Shown here in pieces: positions 15,856 through 25,526 of a stretch of 46,799 bases of DNA. The notes beneath the pieces are model-generated. The model did no database searches. It was given only the letters and a program-made list of their open reading frames with translations, and had not been told where the DNA came from. The stretch's first letter is position 1. Each line of letters opens with the position of its first letter. Made by a program: the position numbers and the translations under genes. The stretch comes from Candidatus Barnesiella excrementigallinarum (GTDB lineage Bacteria > Bacteroidota > Bacteroidia > Bacteroidales > Barnesiellaceae): NCBI GenBank assembly GCA_019114445.1, contig DXFL01000025.1:1-46799 (forward strand). The letters run 5' to 3'.

Positions 15856-17277
15856 TTAACAAATCCTTATTACAGGAATATCGTACAAGAAGGCTAACTT
15901 TTGAATCTTATCGGCAATGTGGCCTATCCCTATTGCACAGTGGTGGGAGGGGCCCGCTTTGCTCCATTCGTTGATGAAAGTCCTTACACCGCAAGGGAAT
16001 TTATAGCGGCTGTTCGTGTTCCCGATTTGGAGGGTTTTTCCGGGAACCGATTCCCCTTCGGCCACCAAGAGGAATACCTCGTTACGGCCTTCGCATACCG
16101 ATAGGAATGTGACATCGCCTTGTTTTACCTGCATTTGAATAGATAGCCCGCAACCGGGTTTCCCGTGGTATACGGGAAGAGGTACCAATCCTACTTTTTT
16201 CTCAGACATCATGAAATGGGCAGGTCCATCGTGTCCCCACAAAACGACATCGTTTTTGAAATCGATGGTATATGGTTCGGAGAATGAACCTCCCGCTCCA
16301 AAGAGGGACATTATTTTCATGGCTTGAACATTTTTCACTTCACATTCACCGGCTACGGGTATGCCACGTCCCGTCAACAACGTGTTGCCTGCAATGACCG
16401 AGGTGACAATGTCTTCGTAGTCGTTTCCTTGCCAACCTTCGTAGTAATAAGCCAAAGATCCTAATTGATGGGTAGAGACTAATTTGTCTAATGCCACAGA
16501 TGTTTTTGCCGCTCTCTCCAACTCGTATGAGGAGCAGTTTTCATTTATTTCGAATTTCGTGGCAATTTCTTCCAGTTTTTGCTGTATCTCTTCTTGCGAA
16601 GCCGCTTTTCGGTAAGCTTGTAATTCGCACATTTCGATTAAATCGATATGGGTCCCGAATACGGCCGATTGTTTGGTCAGATCGGTATAAACATCTAACA
16701 TTCCACAATAATAATGTCCTAAAATTCCCATTCGATTATTGCTCATACCCGCATATACACGAGCCGCGTCGACCCAACCTTCGATCTCTTCCCACACGTA
16801 AGGTTCGGTTAAATATCCTGTGACAATTTCGTATTTGATTCCCGCACGATTGAATACACAGGCAAATTCGGGAACAGAACAAGCTTGGCAGTGAGCCAAC
16901 CATTCTCCGGTCATTTTACCCCGATCGTCCATTTGGTTGATATAATCGAAATCGATGGTCGGTACAGGTTGCAAATTCAGAATAATTACAGGTACTTTCA
17001 ACCGTTGTGCAAGCGGAAGTATCGTGGAAGATAAAGCGTAAGTAGAGATGAAAACAAACAACATTTCGATATTGGCCTACTTCAATTTATCGGCCATTTC
17101 GATAGATTTTTGTTGATTGTCTGTGATACCCACATTGATGACTGTTGCATTGAACTTAGCCATGTTGTCGGCTATTTCCTGTTGATAGGTCTCCAAGCGA
17201 TTTTTCAATCCGGCGAATTGATTCCAATATGTATCTAAACCTACGCCGATGAGTCCGATGTTGATTTTTGTTTGCAT
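15856..17277 (-). pseudogene. L-fucose/L-arabinose isomerase-like, in-frame TAG
   Basis: A gene of 474 codons including stop resembles the L-fucose/L-arabinose isomerase superfamily: an N-terminal NIGLIGVGLDTYW start, middle [17 protein letters not shown], and C-terminal [17 protein letters not shown]. The frame is interrupted once, by TAG at 17077-17079 (codon 67), in an otherwise intact sequence; the flanking residues (ADKLK, then ANIEMLFVF) read smoothly through it. An ATG at 17064 lies four codons further on, so a 402-residue C-terminal product could be reinitiated but would lack the first part of the N-terminal domain. A promoter box is still present. It is divergent from the rhamnose operon. 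Recent nonsense mutation or sequencing error are both possible; the original sugar substrate is not certain. Confidence 0.82.
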
Positions 17278-17310
17278 GAAATATTGAGTGTTAATATTAG
17301 ATTAGTTTTA

Positions 17311-17318
17311 CAAAAGTA
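17311..17318 (-). promoter_or_regulatory. -7 box of the isomerase-like gene
   Basis: TACTTTTG on the minus strand, about 34 bp before the ATG at 17277. Its context CCCTACTTTTGT is shared with the rhaB promoter box. Confidence 0.6.
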
Positions 17319-17481
17319 GGGCGTTGATAGAAGAATGTATTGTAAAAAATGACTATTTATTTTCCATTTATGACAGTTGGGGAGGATCTTTTTGTATTAC
17401 AGCCCATTGAATAATGCCTGTGACTGTCAAAATACACAAGTATAATATCAAAATATAAAATTCTGGAAGATACAATGTCCC

Positions 17482-17489
17482 TACTTTTG
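17482..17489 (+). promoter_or_regulatory. -7 box of the rhamnose operon
   Basis: TACTTTTG, about 22 bp before the rhaB ATG; the surrounding CCCTACTTTTGT matches the divergent promoter box. No good -33 box is seen, as expected of an activator-dependent promoter. The region 17320-17480 would hold any regulator site; no clear repeat was recognised by eye. Confidence 0.6.
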
Positions 17490-17510
17490 TGATGCTAAAA
17501 ATAATAAAAT

Positions 17511-18986
17511 ATGGAGGCTCATCATTATATTGCTGTTGATTTAGGCGCAACCAGTGGCCGTACGGTTTTAGGCACAATCGATAAAGACGGCCTTAGGATA
17601 AAAGAATTGAACCGTTTCCCCAACAAAATCATAGCGGTGGGAGGCCATTGCTTTTGGGATATTTTTGCCTTGTATGATTCTATTAAAGAGGGATTGAGGG
17701 TTGCTGCCCAAGAAAAAATAGAGATCGATTCGATCGGTATCGATACATGGGGTGTCGATTTTGTTTTTGTGGGCGACGACGGAACAATTCTCGGACTCCC
17801 ATATTCTTATCGCGATCCTCATACGGTGGCTGCATCTCAACGATTTTTTGAGAAAGAGATGTCGCGCGATGAGGTATATAAACGGACGGGGATCCAGTTT
17901 TTGAATTTTAATAGTTTATATCAGTTGTATGCGTTGAGGGAGAGTTCTTCGTCGTTGTTGAATGCGGCTTCGAAACTTTTGTTTATTCCCGATGCATTGT
18001 CTTATATGCTGACCGGGAACATGGTCACCGAGTATACGATAGCTTCTACCTCCCAATTATTAGATGTACATAAGCGGGATTTCGATCATGCGCTTCTTAA
18101 TACAGTGCGGTTAAAGCCCGATAATTTTGCCAAGATGGTTATGCCCGGGACGGTGATAGGGACATTAAGAGAAGATATTGCCCAAGAGGTGGGATTACCC
18201 GGTTTGCCGGTTGTTGCCGTTGCCGGCCATGATACGGCCTCTGCTGTTGCCGCAGTTCCGGCGGTGGATAAAAACTTTGCTTATTTGAGTTCGGGTACAT
18301 GGTCGTTAATGGGTATAGAGATAGGATCGCCTATTGTTTCGGAGGCGGCGAATAGAAGCAATATAACCAATGAAGGAGGCTTAGAGGGTACAATTTGTTT
18401 CTTGAAGAACATTACGGGAATGTGGATTTTGGAACAGTGCATGAAAACATGGAAATTGGCCGGTAAGAATTTCACATATCCCGAATTGGTAGCGATGGCC
18501 GAAAGCGCACCGGCGTTTGTCCGTTTTATCGATCCCGATGATGTCTCTTTTGTCAATCCTTCGAATATGTTGGAGGCGATTGATGAATATTGCCGGAAAA
18601 CGGGACAAACGGTTCCGAGTTCCGATGCCGAATATGTCCGATTGATATTTGAGAGTTTGGCGATGAAGTACCGTATGGTTCTCGATTTATTCCAGTCGTA
18701 TGCCGATTTCCCGATAGAAAGGCTTCATATTATCGGAGGTGGTTCGCGAAACCGCCTTCTCTCGCAAATGACGGCAAATTCGATTGGGAAGGAGGTTGTG
18801 GCCGGTCCGGCCGAAGCTACGGCAATAGGGAATATCATGATTCAAGCTTGGGCAAAAGGGCTTGTTTCGTCGTTGGGCGAAATGAGAAAAGTAATTGCCG
18901 ATGCGGTAAGTGTTGAGACTTTTGTTCCCGAAGATATGGCGCAGTGGGAATGTGGTTATGCGAAGTTTAAAGAAATTATAAAGTAA
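17511..18986 (+). CDS. rhaB: Rhamnulokinase
   Basis: This 491-residue FGGY-family kinase phosphorylates L-rhamnulose to L-rhamnulose 1-phosphate with ATP. The N-terminal phosphate-1 motif is AVDLGATSGR (about residues 8-17) and the second domain carries HDTASAV near residue 240 and GGGSRNRLL near 410, typical of RhaB. It is first in a five-gene operon with 7-11 bp gaps. In Bacteroides thetaiotaomicron the same gene set in the same order was named rhaK-rhaI-rhaP-rhaA-rhaO and is activated by RhaR. Confidence 0.95.
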   Translation: MEAHHYIAVDLGATSGRTVLGTIDKDGLRIKELNRFPNKIIAVGGHCFWDIFALYDSIKEGLRVAAQEKIEIDSIGIDTWGVDFVFVGDDGTILGLPYSYRDPHTVAASQRFFEKEMSRDEVYKRTGIQFLNFNSLYQLYALRESSSSLLNAASKLLFIPDALSYMLTGNMVTEYTIASTSQLLDVHKRDFDHALLNTVRLKPDNFAKMVMPGTVIGTLREDIAQEVGLPGLPVVAVAGHDTASAVAAVPAVDKNFAYLSSGTWSLMGIEIGSPIVSEAANRSNITNEGGLEGTICFLKNITGMWILEQCMKTWKLAGKNFTYPELVAMAESAPAFVRFIDPDDVSFVNPSNMLEAIDEYCRKTGQTVPSSDAEYVRLIFESLAMKYRMVLDLFQSYADFPIERLHIIGGGSRNRLLSQMTANSIGKEVVAGPAEATAIGNIMIQAWAKGLVSSLGEMRKVIADAVSVETFVPEDMAQWECGYAKFKEIIK

Positions 18987-18997
18987 ATTGATGTATC

Positions 18998-20251
18998 ATG
19001 AAAAAAGAGTTAATTCAAAAAAAGTATGAGATGGCTCGCGACCTGTATGCCGGGTTTGGAGTTGATGTGGATAAAGCATTGGAGGCGCTTCAAAAAATTT
19101 CGTTGTCTCTTCACTGCTGGCAAACCGATGATGTGACGGGTTTTGAGTCGCCCGATGGTGTATTGACCGGCGGAATACAAGCAACGGGCAATTACCCCGG
19201 AAAGGCTCGAAATATAGACGAGGTGAGAGCCGATGTAGAGAAGGTAAAATCGTTGATTCCGGGAAGCCATCGTTTGAGCCTTCATGCCATTTATGGCGAT
19301 TTCAAAGGGAAAAAGGTAGATCGGGATCAAATTGAGCCGGAACATTTTCAAAGTTGGATAGACTGGGCTAAGGCAAACGATATGAAACTCGATTTCAACA
19401 GTACGAGTTTCTCCCATCCGAAGAGTGGAAATCTGACTTTGGCAAGTAGAGATAAAGGTATTCGCGATTTTTGGATCGAACACACCATTCGCAGCCGGCG
19501 AATAGCCGATGAGATGGGCCGGCAATTAGGCGATAAGGCGTGTCACAATTTGTGGATTCATGACGGCTCGAAAGATATAACGGTCGATCGTTATTATTAT
19601 CGGTCTTTACTGAAAGATTCGTTGGACCAGATTTTTGCCCATAAATTCGACCATGTGAAAGATGCTGTTGAAAGTAAAGTGTTTGGAATCGGGCTGGAAA
19701 GTTTTACGGTTGGATCGCACGAATTCTATTTGGGATATGCCGTGGAGAAGGGTTTGATGGCAACATTGGACATGGGCCATTTCCACCCGACGGAAGAGAC
19801 ATACGATAAAATATCTTCGTTGCTGTTATATTCTCCCGAAATCCTTTTACACGTGAGCCGCCCGGTTAGATGGGATAGCGACCATGTGGTAATTTTGAAT
19901 GACTCGGTGCAAATGCTTGCACAAGAAATTGTATGGGCCAATGCACTTGGCCGTGTAAACATCGGGTTGGATTATTTCGATGCTTCAATCAATCGTATCG
20001 GGGCGTATGTTGTTGGCGTTAGAGCTACACAAAAAGCATTTTTGCAGGCATTGTTGTCCCCGATCGATAAACTTCGTGAATATGAAGCCAAAGAACAATA
20101 CTTCGAGCGCTTGGCTCTATTGGAAGAGATGAAGTCGTTGCCGTGGAACGATGTATATAATTATTTCTGCCTGATCAACAATGTACCGGTTGCCGAGGAA
20201 TATATTTCGGAAGTAGAAGCGTATGAACGGGATATAACGTCAAAACGATAG
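18998..20251 (+). CDS. rhaI: L-rhamnose isomerase
   Basis: A 417-residue enzyme converting L-rhamnose to L-rhamnulose, the first catabolic step (called rhaA in Escherichia coli, length about 419). It is a TIM-barrel metalloenzyme; segments with metal or substrate residues include SLHCWQTDDV, LHAIYGDF, LWIHDGSKD and LDMGHFHPTE. ATG at 18998 is 11 bp after rhaB. The gene ends with TAG, showing that TAG is a working stop codon in this genome. Confidence 0.97.
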   Translation: MKKELIQKKYEMARDLYAGFGVDVDKALEALQKISLSLHCWQTDDVTGFESPDGVLTGGIQATGNYPGKARNIDEVRADVEKVKSLIPGSHRLSLHAIYGDFKGKKVDRDQIEPEHFQSWIDWAKANDMKLDFNSTSFSHPKSGNLTLASRDKGIRDFWIEHTIRSRRIADEMGRQLGDKACHNLWIHDGSKDITVDRYYYRSLLKDSLDQIFAHKFDHVKDAVESKVFGIGLESFTVGSHEFYLGYAVEKGLMATLDMGHFHPTEETYDKISSLLLYSPEILLHVSRPVRWDSDHVVILNDSVQMLAQEIVWANALGRVNIGLDYFDASINRIGAYVVGVRATQKAFLQALLSPIDKLREYEAKEQYFERLALLEEMKSLPWNDVYNYFCLINNVPVAEEYISEVEAYERDITSKR

Positions 20252-20258
20252 AAGAATT

Positions 20259-21284
20259 ATGGAAGTATTAATCGGCTTGTTGATAATCGCTGTCGGTAGC
20301 TTTGGGCAATCGAGCTCTTATGTACCCATTAAAAAAATCAAGAATTGGAGTTGGGAGAGCTTTTGGTTGGTTCAAGGTATATTTGCGTGGATTGTTTTCC
20401 CGTTGATAGGAATGGCGATAGCTTTGCCCAAAGGCGCCGATTTGGGTTCATTGTTGGAGAGTGGAGGAGCTGCGATGTCGGTCGTTTATGGTATCCTTTG
20501 GGGAATAGGCGGTTTGACTTTTGGATTGAGTATGCGCTACTTGGGCGTTGCTTTGGGACAATCGGTTTCGTTAGGAACCTGTTCGGCCTTTGGAACCTTA
20601 TTCCCGGCCCTGTTTGCGGGTACAGACTTGCTTTCGGGAAGCGGATTGATACTTTTGATAGGTGTTATGATTACATTGGCCGGAATCGCCATTATAGGAT
20701 ATGCCGGGACTTTGCGCTCTCGCAATATGCCGGAAGAAGAAAAATTGAAGGCGATAAAAGATTTTGCATTGACCAAAGGTCTGTTGGTCGCCTTGCTGGC
20801 CGGTTTGATGAGTGCGTGTTTCGCTTTGGGATTAGATGCCGGTAGTCCCATTAAGGAAGCTTTTGTCGCACGGGGCGCAACGCCGTTGTTCGCAGGGTTA
20901 CCGGTTATTTTTTTAGTAACGGTAGGCGGTTTTTTGACTAATGCGGCATATTGTGTTTTCCAAAACATAAAAAACAAAACGGGAAAAGAGTATTTTACGG
21001 TTAATTCGTCGACGTTTTTGAACAATGTGCTGTTTTGTGCATTGGCGGGTTTGTTGTGGTACTCTCAGTTCTTCGGGTTGGAATTGGGGAAGACATTTTT
21101 AGTCTCTTCGCCTATTCTGCTGGCGTTCTCGTGGAGCATATTGATGTCGTTGAATGTAGTCTTTTCGAATGTTTGGGGAATTTTGTTGAAAGAGTGGAAA
21201 GGGTGTTCCCGGGGGACAATAGCCGTATTGTTGCTGGGGTTGCTTGTTTTGGTCTTCTCGATATTCTTCCCTTCGATAATTTAA
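20259..21284 (+). CDS. rhaT: L-rhamnose/proton symporter RhaT
   Basis: A 341-residue inner-membrane protein with about ten hydrophobic segments, matching the RhaT family of the drug/metabolite transporter superfamily. The N-terminal signature SSSYVPIKKIKNWSWES is characteristic: the KK-WSWE element follows the first helix. It imports L-rhamnose with H+. It lies 7 bp after the isomerase gene and 10 bp before the aldolase gene. Confidence 0.95.
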   Translation: MEVLIGLLIIAVGSFGQSSSYVPIKKIKNWSWESFWLVQGIFAWIVFPLIGMAIALPKGADLGSLLESGGAAMSVVYGILWGIGGLTFGLSMRYLGVALGQSVSLGTCSAFGTLFPALFAGTDLLSGSGLILLIGVMITLAGIAIIGYAGTLRSRNMPEEEKLKAIKDFALTKGLLVALLAGLMSACFALGLDAGSPIKEAFVARGATPLFAGLPVIFLVTVGGFLTNAAYCVFQNIKNKTGKEYFTVNSSTFLNNVLFCALAGLLWYSQFFGLELGKTFLVSSPILLAFSWSILMSLNVVFSNVWGILLKEWKGCSRGTIAVLLLGLLVLVFSIFFPSII

Positions 21285-21294
21285 ATTTTAAGAT

Positions 21295-22086
21295 ATGAAA
21301 TATAACGAAAAAATAGAGATGGTACTATCGCAGATAGCCGAAGTTGCCGGTTATTTGTGGGAAAAAGGTTGGGCCGAGCGGAACGGTGGAAACATTTCGT
21401 ATAACATAACCGAATATGTCGATGATAATATCCGGACTTTGTCGGCCATTAGTGAAAAAATAGAGTTGCCCGAGGCGATGAATGCGCTTAAAGGGAGCTA
21501 TTTTGTTGTGACGGGAACCGGAAAGCGAATGAGGTATGTAAATAAAAATTTAATGGATAACGCATCGATCATTCGAATTTCTTCAGATGGGACCTATTAT
21601 GAAATTATTGCCGAGAAAAATATTCGTCCTACCTCCGAGTTGCCTTCTCACTTGTTGATTCACAATTATTTGATAGGAAACGGACGACGCGAGAGGGCTG
21701 TAATCCATACGCATCCCATAGAATTGGTGGCAATGACACACCATGCACCTTTTTTGCAAAAAGATGTGTTGTCTAAACTGTTGTGGAGCATGATTCCCGA
21801 GACTCGCGCGTTTTGTCCCAAAGGCGTAGGTATTGTATCGTATGCTTTGCCCGGTTCGGTTCTTTTGGCAAAAGAGACTATCAAACTCCTCGAAGCGTAT
21901 GATGTGGTTCTTTGGGAAAAACATGGCGCGTTGGCAATCGGCGAAGATTTGATTGAGCCGTTTGATATGATCGACACGCTTTCCAAATCGGCTAAGATTT
22001 ATGAGTCGGCGTGCTCGATGGGATTTGTCCCCAAAGGAATGAGCGAAGAGCAAATGGACGAGTTGAAACGTGTGTTTAACCTGTAA
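21295..22086 (+). CDS. rhaD: Rhamnulose-1-phosphate aldolase
   Basis: A 263-residue class II, zinc-dependent aldolase that splits L-rhamnulose 1-phosphate into dihydroxyacetone phosphate and L-lactaldehyde. The zinc-binding pair is in IHTHPIEL (H138 and H140), with a further HGALAIG segment supplying a later histidine near residue 209. The early GWAERNGGNIS matches the phosphate-binding region of the family. The position in the operon between transporter and oxidoreductase agrees with this role. Confidence 0.95.
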   Translation: MKYNEKIEMVLSQIAEVAGYLWEKGWAERNGGNISYNITEYVDDNIRTLSAISEKIELPEAMNALKGSYFVVTGTGKRMRYVNKNLMDNASIIRISSDGTYYEIIAEKNIRPTSELPSHLLIHNYLIGNGRRERAVIHTHPIELVAMTHHAPFLQKDVLSKLLWSMIPETRAFCPKGVGIVSYALPGSVLLAKETIKLLEAYDVVLWEKHGALAIGEDLIEPFDMIDTLSKSAKIYESACSMGFVPKGMSEEQMDELKRVFNL

Positions 22087-22097
22087 ATCAGAAAAAT

Positions 22098-23249
22098 ATG
22101 AAACGAATTGTGCTAAATGAAATGTCTTATTTCGGTGCAGGGTCCAGAACCGTTTTGCCGGAAGAGATTAAGCGGAGAGGATATACATCGGTTTTGTTGG
22201 TTTCCGATAAAGATCTGGTTCGATTTGGAATCGTGAAATCGATTACGTCGTTATTGGAGGAGGCTAATATCCAATATCGGTTGTTTACCGAGATAAAACA
22301 AAATCCAACGGTCACGAATGTACAGGACGGATTGGCCGTGTTGAAAGAGTGCGGTGCCGATGTGATTGTCGCTTTGGGTGGAGGTTCGGCCATAGATACG
22401 GCAAAAGCGATTGGAATTATATCGAATAATCCCGATTTCTCTGATGTCGTTTCGTTGGAAGGCGTAGCCGATACGACAAAGAAAAGTCTCCCGATTATAG
22501 CTTTACCGACGACTGCGGGGACAGCCGCAGAGGTAACTATCAATTATGTCATTACCGATGAGCAAAATGCCAAAAAGATGGTTTGTGTCGACCCGAAGGA
22601 TATTCCTGTGCTGGCGATTGTCGATGCCGAGTTGATGTCGTCGATGCCGAAGGGGTTGACGGCAGCTACGGGAATGGATGCTCTCACTCATGCAATTGAA
22701 GGATATATCACTTTGGGAGCATGGGAGTTGACCAATATGTTCCACTTGGAGGCGATAAAAATGATTGCGAAATATTTGCCGCTGGCCGTGGCCGATGGAG
22801 CCGATATGGAAGCCCGCGAAAAAATGGCATTGGCACAATATGTAGCAGGCATGGGATTTTCCAATGTGGGATTGGGTTTGGTACACGGTATGGCTCACCC
22901 GTTGGGTGCCATGTTCGATGTTCCCCATGGGGTGGCAAATGCCCTGTTATTGCCCTATGTCATGCAGTTTAATATGGAATCGTCGATGGAGAAATATGCC
23001 GATATAGCTGTTGCTATGGGAGTAGATGTGCAAAACCTTTCGTTAAAGGAAAAGGCGCAAGCTGCTGTTGATGCCGTGCGTAAGCTGTCGATCGATGTGA
23101 ATATTCCACAGAAATTGTCGATGCTGGGGGTTGACAAAGCCTCGTTGCCCGCCCTTTCGCAGGCAGCTTTGGCCGATGTTTGTACGCCGGGAAATCCTCG
23201 AAAAGTGGAGTTGTCGGATATCTTGTCGCTGTATGAGTTGGCATTTTAA
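22098..23249 (+). CDS. fucO: Lactaldehyde reductase
   Basis: A 383-residue iron-dependent alcohol dehydrogenase (group III). It reduces L-lactaldehyde from the aldolase reaction to L-1,2-propanediol with NADH, regenerating NAD+ under anaerobic conditions. The nucleotide motif is GGGSAIDTAKAIG (about residues 93-105) and the metal site shows HAIEGY, HGMAHPLG and HGVANALLLP. The Bacteroides name for this position is rhaO. It is the last gene of the operon; a hairpin follows. Confidence 0.94.
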   Translation: MKRIVLNEMSYFGAGSRTVLPEEIKRRGYTSVLLVSDKDLVRFGIVKSITSLLEEANIQYRLFTEIKQNPTVTNVQDGLAVLKECGADVIVALGGGSAIDTAKAIGIISNNPDFSDVVSLEGVADTTKKSLPIIALPTTAGTAAEVTINYVITDEQNAKKMVCVDPKDIPVLAIVDAELMSSMPKGLTAATGMDALTHAIEGYITLGAWELTNMFHLEAIKMIAKYLPLAVADGADMEAREKMALAQYVAGMGFSNVGLGLVHGMAHPLGAMFDVPHGVANALLLPYVMQFNMESSMEKYADIAVAMGVDVQNLSLKEKAQAAVDAVRKLSIDVNIPQKLSMLGVDKASLPALSQAALADVCTPGNPRKVELSDILSLYELAF

Positions 23250-23287
23250 TGATCATCTGTTATTGAACGGTCTCTCTCAATAAAATT

Positions 23288-23325
23288 AGGGCTGGCTTCA
23301 CGATCGGGAGCCAGCCCTGTTGCTT
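23288..23325 (+). terminator. Terminator between fucO and the AraC gene
   Basis: AGGGCTGGCT (23288-23297) pairs with AGCCAGCCCT (23309-23318). It lies between convergent genes and likely serves the rhamnose operon, though the tail is only weakly T-rich. Confidence 0.65.
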
Positions 23326-23342
23326 CCATGAGGTTATGGGGT

Positions 23343-24227
23343 CTAAAATTTGAATTTCTCCCGATATTCCGAAGCGGTGAATTTTTCTCTCGATTTGAAA
23401 AATGTACAAAAGTGGCTGACGCTTTCGAATCCTAAATCATAGGCGATTTCAGAAATATTTAGATTTGAATTTGTCAACAGCTCTTTGGCACGGTTGAGTT
23501 TTATTTGCAATTGATATTGGGCGGGCGAGATTCCTGTATACTCCTTGAACGCCCGGCGAAACCAAGTGTAACTGAGGTTTAAATCTGTTGCGATAGATTC
23601 GAGAGAGAGGGGTTTGTTTACATTTTCCCTCATGATTTTTCGTGCTTGATTTATCTTATCGACTATCGGGTTGCTTTCGTATAATTTATTGTTATGCTTG
23701 TATATGACATATCCTAAAATGTGCAAAACGATACTTGAAACCAGTATTTGAAATCCCGTTTTTTCTTGCTCTGTTTCCCGAATCATCTCTTGATAGCAAT
23801 TCTCAATACCGACGCTGTATCCTATATTTAGGATAGGTTGTTTGGGCGAAAAAAAGCCATGTTGCACACGCCTGTCTATGTTGGGACCTTTGAATCCCAC
23901 CCAATATTCGGACCACCCCGTATTTGCATCGGGGGCGTAACAATGCCACTCTCCGGGGAACAGGAAAAGGATATTCCCGGCTTTGACCTTGGTACGTTTG
24001 CAGTTTGTAGATTCGAAATAACCCTCTCCTTTGGTGATGTAGATAAGTTGATATTCATCGAGAATACGTCCTTTTTTTACGGTTTGATAGTTGTTGGGGT
24101 GAGCTCCGAGGGGATATTTCCCGTGGGGATCTATAAATTGCAATCCTACCGTGGTACATATAATCCCCCATTTTTTATCGTTCTCGGTTGTCGTTAAATA
24201 GTGAGATTTGAAATAACTGCTTCCCAT
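23343..24227 (-). CDS. rhaR: AraC-family regulator, probable RhaR
   Basis: A 294-residue one-component activator with an N-terminal cupin-type sugar-sensing domain (about residues 20-160, with GNILFLFPGEWHCYAP) and a C-terminal double helix-turn-helix (about 190-290, ending in NISEIAYDLGFESVSHFCTFFKS). By position next to the rhamnose operon it is the likely counterpart of B. thetaiotaomicron RhaR, which activates the rhamnose genes. The ATG at 24227 is preferred over an upstream TTG. It is convergent with fucO. No convincing -7 box was found upstream. Confidence 0.85.
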   Translation of the reverse strand: MGSSYFKSHYLTTTENDKKWGIICTTVGLQFIDPHGKYPLGAHPNNYQTVKKGRILDEYQLIYITKGEGYFESTNCKRTKVKAGNILFLFPGEWHCYAPDANTGWSEYWVGFKGPNIDRRVQHGFFSPKQPILNIGYSVGIENCYQEMIRETEQEKTGFQILVSSIVLHILGYVIYKHNNKLYESNPIVDKINQARKIMRENVNKPLSLESIATDLNLSYTWFRRAFKEYTGISPAQYQLQIKLNRAKELLTNSNLNISEIAYDLGFESVSHFCTFFKSREKFTASEYREKFKF

Positions 24228-24552
24228 GATTTTCAGATATAAAGTCAAGTTTAAATATAGCTTGTTTTTGACAGGAAACCAAGAAAATTAAGTTTTATTA
24301 CAAAAAGAAAATGAGGTGTCAATATTGAAAGTTTTTAGGTGGATAGAAATTGCAAAAAAAGATTATGAAGGCGTTTTGCAGAGTGTTTTTCTCGAATGGA
24401 CTATTGCGGTTCTCTTTCTCTGTCAAAATTTGCAATTAATGGTTTCGAATATAAGATTGTTGATATATCGGCAACAACAAAGCCATCTCCTATCGGGAAG
24501 AGATTTTTTTAATGGGGTATGAAGGTGTTGGGGGACTGTAATTATGTGATAA
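24228..24552. other. AT-rich gap with no recognised gene
   Basis: These 325 bp between the AraC gene and the end of the DUF4886 gene hold only one short open frame (24316-24522), which has no start context, no similarity that I recognise and a composition like non-coding DNA. I see no RNA gene or strong hairpin. Confidence 0.6.
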
Positions 24553-25395
24553 TTAAAAATCGCTCATATCGGTGACCTCGGTGGGTTGCAGTATGGCAAG
24601 GTGGGCGGCGTGCTGGGCTATGGCAGCTTGTTTTTCGGTAACACCTTCGGGACGGTAATCGACCCCTACGGAGGTTTGTCCGAAAAAAGTTTCGAACCAT
24701 ACACAGGCTGCCGTGTAGCGGCCGTATTTCAGGTTGAGGTGGTAGCCGTCGCGACAAAAGGTGTCGCCCAAACTGCTGCTGCGCCCGTTTTGAATTGCGG
24801 TTCCGGTGGGAATGACAATAGAGATGTTTTGCCTTTTAGCGGCTTGGTCGTAGGAGAATACTACATCTTCGTACATGGCTTGCTGGTCTTTCCCGTAGTG
24901 GAAGAATCCGGGGTGTTTCGAGTCGGCGGCGTATGCCCATGTTTGTTGCAGGGCGTATTGCACGTTGGGATTGGTGGCGTGTTGTCGCACATATTCCATC
25001 AACTCCGATAATTCGGGGAAGTAGGTGCTGTATTGTCCGGCAGCCGAGCTCACCTGTTGGAATACGATGTAATCCCATGCTTCGTCTTCGATGGCTTCCA
25101 GCAGACTTTTATTGTTTTCTTCGGTATATTTTCCTTCGGTATTTTTGCGGTAGAGGTAGGCGTGCCGGTCGTGGCGTGCGTTGTCGAGGTGGCGTTCCAA
25201 AGAACATCCCCCGATGAAGGTGTTGGCTACGATAATGCGTTTGCCTTCTGCGATGGCTATTTCGTCGAGGTATTCGATGCCGTCGTCGGCGAAGCTGTTA
25301 CCGATGGCTAAAATCTTTACCGGTTGGGTTTGAGCGAGAAGCGGACTGGTGAACAATAATGTAACGAGAAGGAACAGGGTATGGTGCATTTTCAT
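24553..25395 (-). CDS. Exported DUF4886 protein, SGNH-hydrolase-like
   Basis: A 280-residue protein with a Sec signal peptide (about residues 1-21, ending LLAQ). Just after it comes ILAIGNSFADDGIEYL, where GNSF carries the presumed nucleophilic serine of an SGNH/GDSL-type fold. Near the C terminus, DGYHLNLKYGRY carries the Asp and His expected for the rest of the triad. Bacteroidota members often sit in polysaccharide-utilisation regions and may be carbohydrate esterases, but no substrate is known here and no glycan genes adjoin except the rhamnose locus. Confidence 0.8.
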   Translation of the reverse strand: MKMHHTLFLLVTLLFTSPLLAQTQPVKILAIGNSFADDGIEYLDEIAIAEGKRIIVANTFIGGCSLERHLDNARHDRHAYLYRKNTEGKYTEENNKSLLEAIEDEAWDYIVFQQVSSAAGQYSTYFPELSELMEYVRQHATNPNVQYALQQTWAYAADSKHPGFFHYGKDQQAMYEDVVFSYDQAAKRQNISIVIPTGTAIQNGRSSSLGDTFCRDGYHLNLKYGRYTAACVWFETFFGQTSVGVDYRPEGVTEKQAAIAQHAAHLAILQPTEVTDMSDF

Positions 25396-25526
25396 GGGTG
25401 ATGATGTATTTTTTTTGTGGAGCTAAGATACATATTTTATGGGTAGCAGCTTCAAAAAAAATGTAATTTGTCGATTCGAAAATGCAGCGAAGCCGGCAAA
25501 AGATTCGGTTCGGTGGGCTCTTCCTG

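Noticed and set aside
24316..24522. Small open frame in the AraC-DUF4886 gap
   Set aside because: No promoter, no recognisable domain and no compositional sign of coding.
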